A DNA stretch of 64,000 nt from Symbiodinium sp. CCMP2592. Lineage: Eukaryota > Sar > Dinophyceae > Suessiales > Symbiodiniaceae. Below the pieces are notes generated by a model. The model did no database searches and had not been told where the DNA came from. It saw only the letters and a program-made list of their open reading frames with translations. The DNA lies in contig CAJNDT010005523.1 of the NCBI GenBank assembly GCA_905221615.1, positions 1-64,000 on the forward strand. The letters run 5' to 3'. Shown piece after piece: positions 43,023-53,012 of the stretch (positions are counted from its first letter, which is position 1; the number at the start of each line of letters is the position of its first letter). The position numbers were made by a program, and so were the translations under genes.

Positions 43023-46000
43023 GTGAGGTGGCATGTAGGGAGGTGGCGTTTAGGGTCTTAGGGTCTAGGCCCTAATTTTTTCCGGTCTGAGGTTCTCGGG
43101 GCTTTTAGGGTACCGGGTCTCAGGGTCTTGGGGTCTGAGGGTTTTGGGGTAGTAGGGTCTAGGGTCTTTTAGGGATCAGAAGAAGTTGGGAGCAATCCTA
43201 CACCTCCTAAAACCTTAAACTTCCCACGCCCTAAACTTCCCTAGACCCTCAAGTTTCCCAAGCTTCCCCAAACCCTAAAGTTCGGGGCATCAAGGCCCGA
43301 CTCAGCGAAGCCAGCGCAGCAAAAACCTCCACCAGTCGTATGGGAGTCTCCGAAAATGAGGGGTACCTTATTTTGGGGTCCTTATAAATAAAGGTCCTAC
43401 TATTTAGGGTACCATATTGGGGTCCCCTATTGTCGGAAACTCCCGTATCTCGAAGAGTCGCAAATCCAAAGCCCCAAACCCCAGATCCCTGCTTGGAGGA
43501 TCAGGTGACTTACGGTTGATGATATAAATCTTGCATTACCCATAATAAAGAATATGCCATAACTCCAATAGTTTAAGGTCCTTAAGGTAATGCAGGACTT
43601 ATATCATCAACCGTAGTAAGCACCCTTATAAGTGTTTTATTGTTCTAGATTAGATTCTGTTCTATCCTAGTGTGTACTGTTATACGTACAGTTATATGGT
43701 ATTAACTGTTACATCGCATTGGAATATGTTCCATTGCTTCACCTTTGTGAAGCTATATTGTAGTACACTCTGTTTCATGTGATCCGAAGCTCTCTGCACT
43801 GAACACAACAGCCGGAGCCTGGAAAGCTAGTGCTCTGAGCCCTGGAATTCACAAGCCTACCTTCAGGACGAAATGCAGCCTAGAAGGGTTGAGGGTTTAG
43901 GGGGTTTGGGGTTTAGAGTTTAGTTCAAACACCATGTAGGGATTCATAGTACGAGGGTCTAGGGCCCCTACTTGTAAGGGTCCTTCATCCACACTTGCAT
44001 GCGTACCAACAGATCTACAGCACAGCGAAGCAACTTACATGAAACAGCAAGCGAAAGCAGGCCTGCAGTGTTCTGGAAACCTGAAAAAGATCAGAGCTAT
44101 TGCCCCGTCCCCAAAACCCTGAAACCCTAAAGTCGTGAACCCTAAGCCTCAGGCCCAACACCTTGAAAGCCAGACCCCTGAAAGCCCTAAGCCTGACACT
44201 CCAAACGCTAAGTCTTAAAAAGCCCTAAGCCCGACATGCTTTAAGCAAGAGCCACTGAAACCCTCAACCCTAAAGGCAGAACCCCCTGACAGCCCAAAAC
44301 TTAAACTTGTAGCGCTTTATCAAACTATCAAACACTACTAAGCTGACAACCCAAAACCCCAACCCAGCCAGGCGTCCCAGATGCCAACGGAGCAGTCGAT
44401 GTTTGCCGGAAACACGGGCCTGACCCTGGCGCAGGGGCCTTGGATTGAGGCTTTCCGAGTTGGATTTGGGCCTTGCAGGCTTTGGGGTTTAGGGTTTAGG
44501 GTTTAGGGTTTAGGGCTTAGGGTTTGGGGTTTAGGGCTTAGGGTTTAGGGCTTAGGGCTTAGGGCTTAGGGTTTAGGGTTTAGGGTTTTTTTGGGGTTTG
44601 GGCCTTATTGCTTGTTTGGTTCAGGTTTTAGGACGCTTTGGGGTGATTTTTGAGCCGTTGAGGACAAGCGCATGCGTGGCATAGTGATCCTTTTTCTATA
44701 TATATATATATATATATAGATTGGGATTCTCATTGTCCTAGTTGTTTCTCCATTCTTTGCTTCCACGATGAATATTCCGACTATGACTTTGTTCTGGCGG
44801 TTCTTCCTCTTATCCCTTCCCATTGTTAGCTATATCTTTGATCAATGTCATTTGCTGTGACTACTCTTGTTACTCATTGTGCGCATGAAACCCTTGCTGC
44901 CCTCGTCTTGACGCTTTAAACAGTGCTTGTGTTGTCAATTTTATAAGTTATGGCTCTACTGTTGTCCTCCTGACTCCTGAGCTTGGTTTATTATTCGCAG
45001 CACTGTTCGTGTAGTTTGGTGCGGCCAAACGTTCGCAAAGAACAAAGCCTGAAGACCAGCCTAACTGAGTCGTGCTTGCCTTTGGTGTGGGTAGGATGCT
45101 GACAGGCTAGACCCTATACATCCCCCCTAAACTCGAACCATAAACTATAAACCCTAAACCATACATTTGTGTCAGGGTTGGGGGTCACACATTGCAGGGG
45201 TGTAGGGCTTCAGGCTTCCCAGTTTTGTCAGACGGAGCTCTACAGTTTGAAGCCTCCGCTAAACCCTTACAACCCCAAAACCCAAAGCCCTAAACCCAAA
45301 GCTCTGAATCCCTAATCCCCTAAACCCTGAACCCTAACCCCTCCACCCTTAAGCCTTGAAGCCGAGTGGGACTGTACTTGTAATGGTTTATAGCCCCAAT
45401 TAGGATACTTATAGCCTTACTAACTACGTATGTCCCCTAAACCCCTCCTCAGCCCAGACCCCTAAACACCTAAACCCTAACCCCTAAACCCCTAAACCCC
45501 TAAACCCCTCTACCGTCACCATCCCTAACCCCTCTATCATGAACCCTTAAACCCTGAACCCAGAGTCCTCAGACAAGTTAGCACACAAGGAAACCCATAT
45601 CATTTACCATACATCCCTTAATTTTTATGAGTTCCTTAAAAAGAGCCCAGCTAAACCCCTAAACCCCTCTACCGTCACCATCCCTAACCCCTCTATCATG
45701 AACCCTTAAACCCTGAACCCAGAGTCCTCAGACAAGTTAGCACACAAGGAAACCCATATCATTTACCATAGATCCCTATTATCGTAGCTTAATTTTTATG
45801 AGTTCCTTAAAAAGAGCCCAGCTAAACCCCTAAACCCCTCTACCGTCACCATCCCTAACCCCTCTATCATGGACCCTTAAACCCTGAACCCAGAGTCCTC
45901 AGACAAGTTAGCACACAAGGAAACCCATATCATTTACCATAGATCCCCATTATCGTAGCTTAATTTTTATAAGTTCCTTAAAAAGAGCCCAGCTAAACCC

Positions 46001-47408
46001 CTAAACCCCTTAACCCTGAACCCTAACCCCTCTACCCTTAAGCCTCGGAACTTAATTTATACAAGCTCCTTAACAAGAGCCCGACTAAACTAATATAGTA
46101 CCCTAAATAGTAGGATCCTTATTGTAAGGATCCCAAAATAAGGTACCCCTATTGTCGGAAACTCCCAGCTCCCCTGGGTTCCCAGAGTCCTCAGAGGCTC
46201 GGCGCCCTGGGCGCCGTCGGCGCTGCAGCGGCAGCTCGGGCCGCGAAAGCCGCCAGGTCCGCTTCTTTGCTTCTTTCTTGTTCTGACAGGAGTTATACGG
46301 CTGAAACCCTAAATCCTGCATTAGCTGCAGGATCCTAAACTATGGGAATTATGGTATATTCCTTATTTTGGGTAATGTTCTGACAGGAGTTGGGAGTTTC
46401 CGACAATAGGGGTACCTTATTGTGCGATCCTTATATATAATAAGGATCCTACTATTTAGGGTACTATAATAGGGTCCCCTACTTTCGGAAAATCCCAGTT
46501 ACACTTCAGGGGTTTGGGGGTTTAGGGTTTGGGGTTTTCGGGTTTAGGGTAAGGGGTTTGGGGGTTCAGGGTTTAAGGTTTAGGGTCTAGGGGTTCAGGG
46601 TTTTGGGGTTCAAGGTTTAGGGTTTAAGGTTCAACTGTAGGCCGTTGGCATAGCGAAGGTTCGCACAAGGGCGTGACTCTTGTGGGCCCAAGCCGCAGGG
46701 CAGTGCAGGAGGTGTGCAAAACAGAGCCGGGAGTGTCGACCCTCGGTAGCAGTCACTCTGTCTTCAAGGACCACATTGTTGGATCCCCTCCTTTTTGTCT
46801 CCAGCATCTAAGTGAGGGCTTTCATGTGTCTGCGGTCTGCATTAGCTGTGGTACGAATCACTTTCAACACCGCAAGCTGCCCATCGAGTGGAGGAGGATG
46901 GTCAATCGTTGCCGGGCCTCTGTTTCGACTCACCGTTGGTGCTGTAGCCCTAGCTAGAATCCTGACCCCCACACCCCAAGCCTCAAGTAGGTCAGCAACC
47001 TCAGAATGCCCGAAGCCTGCAGAATGATAGGGATCCAGACACCTTGGTATCGTTTCGGCGGGAGTAGACTAATTCAGGAACCATGTGCGATTGTCGGGAA
47101 CCATGGGTCAGGAAACAAGAAGGCAACAGTCAGGAAACAAGGAGGCAAGAGTCTGGAAACAACCGGGGCGAAAGTCAGGAATCCAGCATGTCGGGTACCA
47201 TGGGTCTTATAGGGTTCGGGGTTTATAGCATTATCGTGTCAATGCCACATCTGCATCTTGCGGTCTGTGTATTGGTATCGGTATTTGTATGTGTATTCGT
47301 ATTGTATTCGTATTAGTTCTAGTACTAGTATTAGTAGCTTTAGTATGCGTATGAGTATGAATACTAATATTAGAATCAGTGTTTGTGTTTGTAGTCGTAG
47401 TAGTAGTC

Positions 47409-47474
<66 letters not shown>

Positions 47475-50400
47475 TTTGTAGCATTTTTAATGTTATATTA
47501 TCAATAGATTTAGTAGTACCTGTGGCATTAGTAGTTTTCGTAGTATTAGTAGTACTAGTAGTATTAGTAGTATTGGCTGTATTAGTAGCATTAGTAGGAT
47601 TAGTAGTATTAGTAGTATTAGTAGTATTAGTAGTATTAGTGGTATTAGTGGTATTAGTGGTATTAGTGGTATTACTAGTATTAGTAGGGTTCCGCGCCTC
47701 CTGGCCCCTGGTAGTTTTGAGTGTCCGATGTCAAAAATGTTGGGTTTTTAGTATTAGTAGTATTGGTAGTATTAGTAGTATTCGTAGTATTAGTAGTATT
47801 AGTAGTATTAGTAATGTTAGTAGCATTAGTAGTATCAGTAGTATCAGTAGTATTAGTAGTGTTAGTAGTATTTAGTAGGATTAGTAGTATTGGTAATATT
47901 AGTAATATTAGTAGTATTAGTAGTATTACTAGTATTACTAGTATTACTAGTACTAATAGTATTAGTAGTATTAGTAGTACTAGGTATTGGTATCGATATC
48001 TGTATGTGTATTCGTATTGTATTCGTATTAGTTCTAGTACTAGTATTAGTAGCTTTAGTATGCGTATGAGTATGAGTACTAATATTAGAATCAATGTTTG
48101 TGTTTCTAGTCGTGATAACATTAGTATTAGTATCCGTATTGGTACTGGTATTAGTTATAGTTAGCATTAGCATTTGTAGTGTTAGTAGTATTAGAAGTAT
48201 TAGTAGTATTTGTAGTATTAGTAGTATTATGAGTAGATGAGTAGTATAGCAGTGTATGTAGTATGAGTAGTATGAGTAGTATGAGTAGTATTTGCAGTGG
48301 TAGTAGTAGTAGTAGCAGCAGTAGTAGTAGTAGTAGTAGTAGTAGTAGTCGTAGTAGTAGTAGTAGTAGTACGAATCATGTGCCGGATGCTCATGGTGCC
48401 GCTCATGCGTTCCTTTTTTCCCCGCATGTTTCCCGACTCCTGCCTCTTCACCTTCCCGACTGCTGCGCCCCTTGTTCCCGACTCCTGCCGCTTTGCTTCC
48501 CGACTCGTGCCTCCTTGTTTCCGACTTTGGTTCCGCGACTTTTCCCTCACCCTCGTTTCGGCCTTTGGCTTCTAGGTTATGGGTCGGTCAGGGTTCTGCG
48601 GCTTGGAATAAGGCATGGGATGTTGCGGATCGTAGGGGTTCGGGGCCCAAAGAACCCGAAGACCATTCTACACTCTACACCGCACGCAAAGTTTGCTGCC
48701 CGCACCCTGCTCAACGCTAAAGCCTCAGTCCCGAGCAAACTTCAGGGCATGGACAGTGCCATTACGTTTTGCCGGGATACGGATCTACACGCTTCAAGCT
48801 ATCCGGGTTCAGTGTGTCGTCTTCGGAGTGAAGAGTTTGGCATGCCACGTTCAGGTGTCAGATGCCCCAGGATGCAAACCACAAAACCCGCAGCCGAAAG
48901 CCCAAAGCCCAGAAGCCCTTGCTTGGGGCTTGTTAGCTGAATCTGGGTGGTATCCAGACAGGGCGTGGTGCACAATGCGAGTGCTGATAATGCTGGTGTG
49001 GGGAGAATTTCCTAAAGTGGATCAGAAGATTCTGAATTTATTGAAGACCGCTTCGGGATGGCTGTGGCAAGCTGGCTTGCAGGCGTTCCCATGCCGTCAA
49101 GATCTATGCTTCCTGGCCGCAAGCTTCCCTCCCGAACCCCTAAAAACGCTGGCCAGAAGCCAGCAACTTTATTTTGATTCCAAAAGGCCAAAATCCCAAA
49201 CCCCCAAAACCGTCCAGTCTTGCGGACTGGAGCTCTAGATTACCTGGTTGTGGACCTAGACAGGGTTTCCTTTTTTTCCAGCTGTTGCATTGGCTTGGGT
49301 CGATTGTAGGGTGCAGGCCCGTAGGGGTCTACTGTTTTGAATTCACAGGTTCAGGTTCAGGGTTTAGGGTTTCCTAAACCCTAAACCCTAAACCGTTCTT
49401 GTGACAAAGCCCTCTATCCGCCTCGTCAAGGACACCTGCATCGGCTGCACCCTCTGCGTGCGCGCATGCCCCACGGATGTGCTGGAGCTGCTTTGCGGTG
49501 CTTTGGGATGTACTTTCAGGGTCGGACCCTGCAGCGCCTAAACCTGAAGCCTACAAACCGCAGGGTGCGCAGGGTTTGGCGAGTTTAGTGTCAGATGTAT
49601 TTTTCAAGAAAGACCGCTGGGCCGCCAGAAGTTGTAAGTTGCCCAGAAAAAAACCCACAGGGTTTGGAGTTTTTTGGTTTAGGGTTTAGAGGCAAAGCCC
49701 AAGGCTTAAGTTTCCAAACCCAAAAATCCTAAAGCCCCGCATCCTTAGGCCGACCATGCGGAAGCTTCCTTCGGAGCTTAAGCCATGGAAGGTGAACCCT
49801 AGTTTCCCAAAGCCACCCCTAAACCCTAAACCCTAAACCCTAAACCCTAAACCCCTAAACCCTAAACCCCTAAACCCTTCTTGGAACCCGGGGCTGGGTT
49901 CCCAATATCTCCGACAAGGGCCTCTTCTCAAGACCCATCTCATAATTTAAGGGGCCTATACAGTCCTCTACAGTTTAGGGTTTAGGGGTTTAGGGGTTTA
50001 GGGGTTTAGGGTTTGGTCTCATAATTTAAGGGCTTATACAGTCCTATACTGTTTAGGGGGTTCAGGGTTTTGGGGTTTAGCGGCTTAGGGTATAGGGTTT
50101 AGTCCCATAATTTAAGGGGCCTATACAGTCCTATACTGTTTAGGGTTTAGCGTTTAGGGGTATCGGTTTAGTCTCATAATTTAAGGGGCCTATACAGTCC
50201 TATACTAACTGTTTAGGGTTTAGTCTCATAAGTTAAGGGGCCTATACTATTCATCTTGAGTTCTGAGAGGAGATGGTCCCTGCGACGATCAATGCCGCCA
50301 AGCAGGTCGCTTCCTCCCCGCGAGTGGAGGCGACTCCTCAGACTTGTGGGTGGCATTTCAGGTTCAGCTTTTTGGGCTTGGGGGTCTGGGGGTTAGGGCT

Positions 50401-51430
50401 TCTGTTATATCAAATTCAGGGTTGAGGGAAACCTTGAAACCCTAAGTGCAAGGGGCAGTCGCGAGTATCAACTTTCGAGGTTTCGGCCTCGGGGGCTTTG
50501 AAGTTCTAGGTCGAGTTTAGCAGTCTGTGGCTTGTTGCTTAAGGTGCAACAGGTGCTTCAGTCTTGAGCGGTAACTTACAACCACAGACCCAAGGCCCTT
50601 CGGTCTCACATGTGAAGTGCAAGAAGCCCCAGACCCATGTACTTCCGCACAGTGCCAAAGCACCTGAAAGTCTATCAAGAAGGCTAGGTAAATGCTACTA
50701 ACTCACAGCAAGGAGGAGGAGTGGGTAGGGTCCAGGGGTTCAGGGCTCGGCCTTTTGATTGTGTCGATATCGTATATAAGCTTTTCAGGGACCTAGGACA
50801 GGGGCCCGTTACACTATAATTATAATGAGGAGCCCCCAAATCAAAATAGCATACGTAATTATTGAGGCCTTGGTAGTAGTCTGAGACCTTCTCCCAATCT
50901 CCTCTGCTGCAGGATTGCGTGGGATGCAAGCGATGCGAGACGGCGTGCCCCACGGACGGTTCTGGGTTGAGACACCTTCAGAGCCCTAAACCTTAATCCC
51001 AAACCCTGCTTGGAGGATCAGGGGACTTAGTAAGTAAGGTTATAAGTCCCGTGAATGGGGTTATAAGTTATAAGTAATTATAGGTATAGTTACCTTTTTT
51101 TATAACCCTAGTTACTAAGTCCCCTGATCCTTTAAGTAGACCCTAAACAAAAACCCCCAAACCCTTCACGCTAAGCGGCTCAGCTTCGGCGAATCCCAGA
51201 TACCCGACCCAGGCTCCGATCAATCCTCACGAAATCAGAAACCATGTCAACTTGGAGGATCAGGGGACCAAATAAGTAAGGTTATACGTCCCCTACTTGG
51301 GGTTATAAGTACTTATAAGTATAGTTACCTTGTTTACAACCCGAATTACTAAGTCCCATGATCCTTTAAGAATGTCATGTGCCTGGCAGGACTTCCTGAG
51401 CATCCGGGTGTACCTGCAGGACAACGAGGC
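42906..51430 (+). CDS. psaC: Photosystem I iron-sulfur subunit PsaC, nuclear-encoded and plastid-targeted, multi-exon
   Basis: PsaC binds the two terminal 4Fe-4S clusters FA and FB of photosystem I and passes electrons to ferredoxin on the stromal side. Mature exons: 49410-49484 ([22 protein letters not shown]), 50270-50329 ([20 protein letters not shown]), 50913-50954 ([14 protein letters not shown]) and 51390-about 51430 ([13 protein letters not shown]). Both CxxCxxCxxxCP motifs are intact. Upstream exons at 42906, 44372 and perhaps 46193 give a plastid presequence. In peridinin dinoflagellates psaC is, to my knowledge, nuclear, unlike in most algae. The start codon exon and the usual C-terminal SMGLAY-type end were not found. 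Introns are 0.4-3 kb and full of small repeats. Confidence 0.8.
43341..43444. mobile_element. MITE C copy, 104 bp
   Basis: Ends TGGGAGTCTCCGAAAATGAG and TGTCGGAAACTCCC, interior TACTATTTAGGGTACCATAT. It lies in the psaC presequence intron. Confidence 0.75.
43512..43614. mobile_element. MITE B copy with near-perfect ends, 103 bp
   Basis: Begins ACGGTTGATGATATAAATCT and ends with the inverted ATATCATCAACCGT; TIRs of about 28 bp contain TGCATTACC. It seems the best-preserved copy of the family. The flanking base context CTT-ACGG and CCGT-AGT gives no clear duplication. Confidence 0.8.
44372..44440 (+). CDS. psaC: Probable psaC presequence exon
   Basis: After CCAG the frame reads [20 protein letters not shown] then Q, polar and Ser/Thr-rich. 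Position and strand fit psaC, but continuity of frame with 42906-43022 was not shown. Confidence 0.4.
44480..44590 (+). repeat. Interstitial TTTAGGG/CTTAGGG array
   Basis: About 15 units, mixing TTTAGGG with GCTTAGGG variants, in the psaC intron. A (TA)n run lies at about 44697-44718. Confidence 0.9.
45498..46000 (+). repeat. Three tandem copies of a 159-171 bp unit
   Basis: The word TACCGTCACC recurs at 45511, 45670 and 45841. Each copy runs through CCTCTATCATGAACCC, GTCCTCAGACAAGTTAGCAC and TTAATTTTTATGAGTTCC. The second and third contain a 12-bp insertion around ATTATCGTAGC. Very low divergence suggests recent duplication or an assembly repeat. Confidence 0.9.
46093..46166. mobile_element. 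MITE C partial copy
   Basis: Starts at TAGTACCCTAAATAGTAGG and ends ATTGTCGGAAACTCCC. The left terminus is missing. Confidence 0.6.
46193..46285 (+). CDS. Possible psaC presequence exon, Ala-rich
   Basis: Frame [20 protein letters not shown] then [10 protein letters not shown]. An Ala/Arg-rich segment suits the transit part or thylakoid-type hydrophobic part of a plastid presequence. It could also be chance GC-rich sequence; no splice evidence. Confidence 0.3.
46312..46378. mobile_element. MITE B partial copy
   Basis: Contains AAATCCTGCATTAG and TATGGGAATTATGGTATATT with GGTAATG, but lacks a complete right end. Confidence 0.6.
46391..46498. mobile_element. MITE C copy, 108 bp
   Basis: Ends TGGGAGTTTCCGACAATAGG and ACTTTCGGAAAATCCCA with the core GGATCCTTATATATAATAAG. 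GACAGGAGT occurs just before both this copy and the neighbouring stretch at 46285. Confidence 0.75.
46505..46640 (+). repeat. Degenerate TTTAGGG tract
   Basis: GGTTTAGGG-like words with many variants over about 130 bp, all in the plus orientation. Confidence 0.75.
47268..48370. repeat. AGT/ATTAGT compound microsatellite with a duplicated block
   Basis: A pure AGT run at 47398-47475, then ATTAGT/GTATTAGTA hexamer-like arrays to about 48240 and a second AGT run (48297-48370). A non-simple block at about 47268-47393 recurs nearly unchanged at about 47984-48108. Long poly-Ser, poly-Val, Ile/Leu and Asn/Thr frames across it are artefacts. Confidence 0.9.
49410..49484 (+). CDS. psaC: psaC exon with first 4Fe-4S motif
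   Basis: Acceptor ACAAAG, then [20 protein letters not shown] and PTDVL. The four cysteines of [12 protein letters not shown] are all present. The next codon GAG can belong to either side of the intron, because GAG is at both borders. Confidence 0.8.
49820..49875 (-). repeat. Interstitial CCCTAAA array
   Basis: Seven or eight CCCTAAA units, in a psaC intron. Confidence 0.9.
49936..50250 (+). repeat. Minisatellite with ATAATTTAAGGGGCCTATAC
   Basis: Five copies, near 49938, 50028, 50104, 50174 and 50225, share TCATAATTTAAGGGGCC and CAGTCCTATACTGTTTAGGG. The spacers are TTTAGGG-like. The last copy ends shortly before the next psaC exon. Confidence 0.85.
50270..50329 (+). CDS. psaC: psaC 60-bp middle exon
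   Basis: [20 protein letters not shown] corresponds to the loop between the two cluster motifs of PsaC; EMVP and SSPR are conserved, but the usual WDGCKAGQI region is changed to ATINAAKQV. The donor appears to be GAG followed by GCGACT, a GC-type site. Confidence 0.75.
50787..50870. mobile_element. MITE E-like copy
   Basis: Shares AGGAGCCCCCAAA and GTAATTATTGAGG with 51488-51580 and in part with 52136-52216. Ends are not sharply defined. It lies in a psaC intron. Confidence 0.5.
50913..50954 (+). CDS. psaC: psaC 42-bp exon with second 4Fe-4S motif
   Basis: Acceptor CTGCTGCAG, then [14 protein letters not shown]. Very short. It ends ACG before GACGGTTCTG, so the following intron has a GA start if the aspartate is taken from the next exon. 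Confidence 0.8.
51009..51136 (+). mobile_element. MITE A copy, 128 bp, in psaC intron
   Basis: Starts CTTGGAGGATCAGGGGACTT and ends CCCCTGATCCTTTAAG. Slightly longer than 120 bp through an extra TTATAAG-type unit. Confidence 0.85.
51250..51371 (+). mobile_element. MITE A copy with target duplication ATGTCA
   Basis: The element from ACTTGGAGGATCAGG to CATGATCCTTTAAGA is flanked on both sides by ATGTCA (51244-51249 and 51372-51377). This is the clearest target-site duplication in the family. It lies 18 bp upstream of the last psaC exon. Confidence 0.8.
51390..51430 (+). CDS. psaC: psaC last recognised exon
   Basis: After GCCTGGCAG the frame reads [24 protein letters not shown] is the conserved C-terminal region of PsaC. 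The frame then continues with EAFKFRLAVVG and a stop, unlike the usual end, so a further exon or a changed C-terminus is possible. Confidence 0.75.
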
Positions 51431-52555
51431 GGGCCGTCATGAGGCATTCAAATTCAGACTCGCGGTTGTCGGGACTCGGACTCTAATATAGGAGCCTGAA
51501 TGGGGCCCATTTGGCTAACATTATGATAAGGAGCCCCCAAAATAGTATAGGTAATTATTAAGGTCCCTATATGAGTTGGCCTCTTGAAGTGCAGAAGCTT
51601 TCAGTGGATCAACAGCAGCAACAGCCACGGCAGCTGTGACAACAGCAGCAGCAAGTAGCAGTGTCACAACCTCAAATACGATGAGGGCTGTGAACATCAC
51701 AGAATACCCAGGACCGTCGAAATAGCAAGTGTCCAAGAGTCAAAGTATCCAGAATAGGCCTCACAAGTTGGAAAAGAAAACTAGCGAGCATATTCCAATT
51801 GTTCAAATAAGTTTCATCGTGTTACAGCAAGACAGTGTCGCGGTTATGGTGCAGGTCTTACCAGTCGCGATAGTGCCCATGCTGGTGAGAAAATATTACT
51901 ACTGATGTATCATGCATATCAAAACCATCGTCATTCACCTCCTCCTCCTCCTCCTCCTCTTCCTCCTGCTCCTCGCTCTCCTCACCGCCATCATCACAAT
52001 CCTCCCGCTGCCGGCACCCTCATCAGCATCATCGCCAGCCAACCCCCCCTCCCCCCACACCCTGAACCCTAACCCCTCAGCCGTACATGCCATAAAGACC
52101 CTGAAGCCCTGAAGCCCTAAAAACCTTTAAACATAGAGACCAGAACAATTACCTTATTTTGAGGGCTCCGTAGTTTAATTATAGTATAATGGGCCAATTA
52201 TAAGGCCCTGTTGAAAGACCCGACGCCTGCGAGGAGACTCAGTACTCTCTGGGACTGGACTTGGTTGATTGGCCGGGCACTAAGCCATGGGAAAGAGAAG
52301 TTTAGGGTTTAGGGTCTGGGGTCCCGAAGTATTCTAGAAGCATGAATAGTTATCAACATCGATTACTCCTGAGGTTTCTTATCAAATTGTATTCTCATCC
52401 GAAACCCTGCTCGAATTCAGGCCCCTACATTCCCTGAGCTCAAGGCGCCTCCTTGACCTTGGGCCCTGAATAGTTAGAAGTTAGATCTGAGTGTTGATAT
52501 GTGATGCACGGACCCCGCTCCGGCGCAAGAGTCTGCAACGTCTGTATGCTAGATA

Positions 52556-52677
52556 CTTGGAGGATCAGGGGACTTAGTAAGTAAGGTCATAAGTTACCTA
52601 ATTAGGGCTACAAGAAATTATGAGTCTAGTTACTTCATGTATAACCCTAGTTACGAAGTCCCGTGATCCTTCGTAAG
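52556..52677 (+). mobile_element. MITE A copy, about 122 bp
   Basis: Starts CTTGGAGGATCAGGGGACTT and ends ACGAAGTCCCGTGATCCTTC with GTAAG; more diverged than other copies. Confidence 0.75.
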
Positions 52678-52917
52678 AGGCCCTGTGGCTCGAGAATCTC
52701 AGCGCGGGATGCCGTAAAGCGATTGGACTCTGACCACGAAAGGTATACTGTAAGGGGTAGGGATACTACAAGGTTGCCATAAGGGTACTCCTAGGTAGTA
52801 TTAGGGAGACGCCTTAAAGGGGACCGTTCTTGACCCTACTTTTGGCTCTCGTAAGAAGGGTACCTTATTGAGGGGTCCATATCCCCAATGGCCCCCCTAA
52901 TCCTAACTCCTAGTCCT

Positions 52918-53012
52918 ACTGTTGATGGACAAAATCCTGCGTTACCCACAATAAGGAATATGCCGTAATTCCCATAGTTTAGGGTCCTTAAGGTAATGCA
53001 GGGTTTATATCC
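52918..53012. mobile_element. MITE B copy (about 95 bp)
   Basis: Left end CTGTTGATGGACAAAATCCTG, given here only as its family word, and right end GTAATGCAGGGTTTATATCC; interior CCGTAATTCCCATAGTTTAG. The right terminus is diverged. Confidence 0.65.

Noticed and set aside
47258-48550. Ser/Val/Asn/Thr-rich frames of up to 225 codons
   Set aside because: AGT and ATTAGT repeat artefacts.
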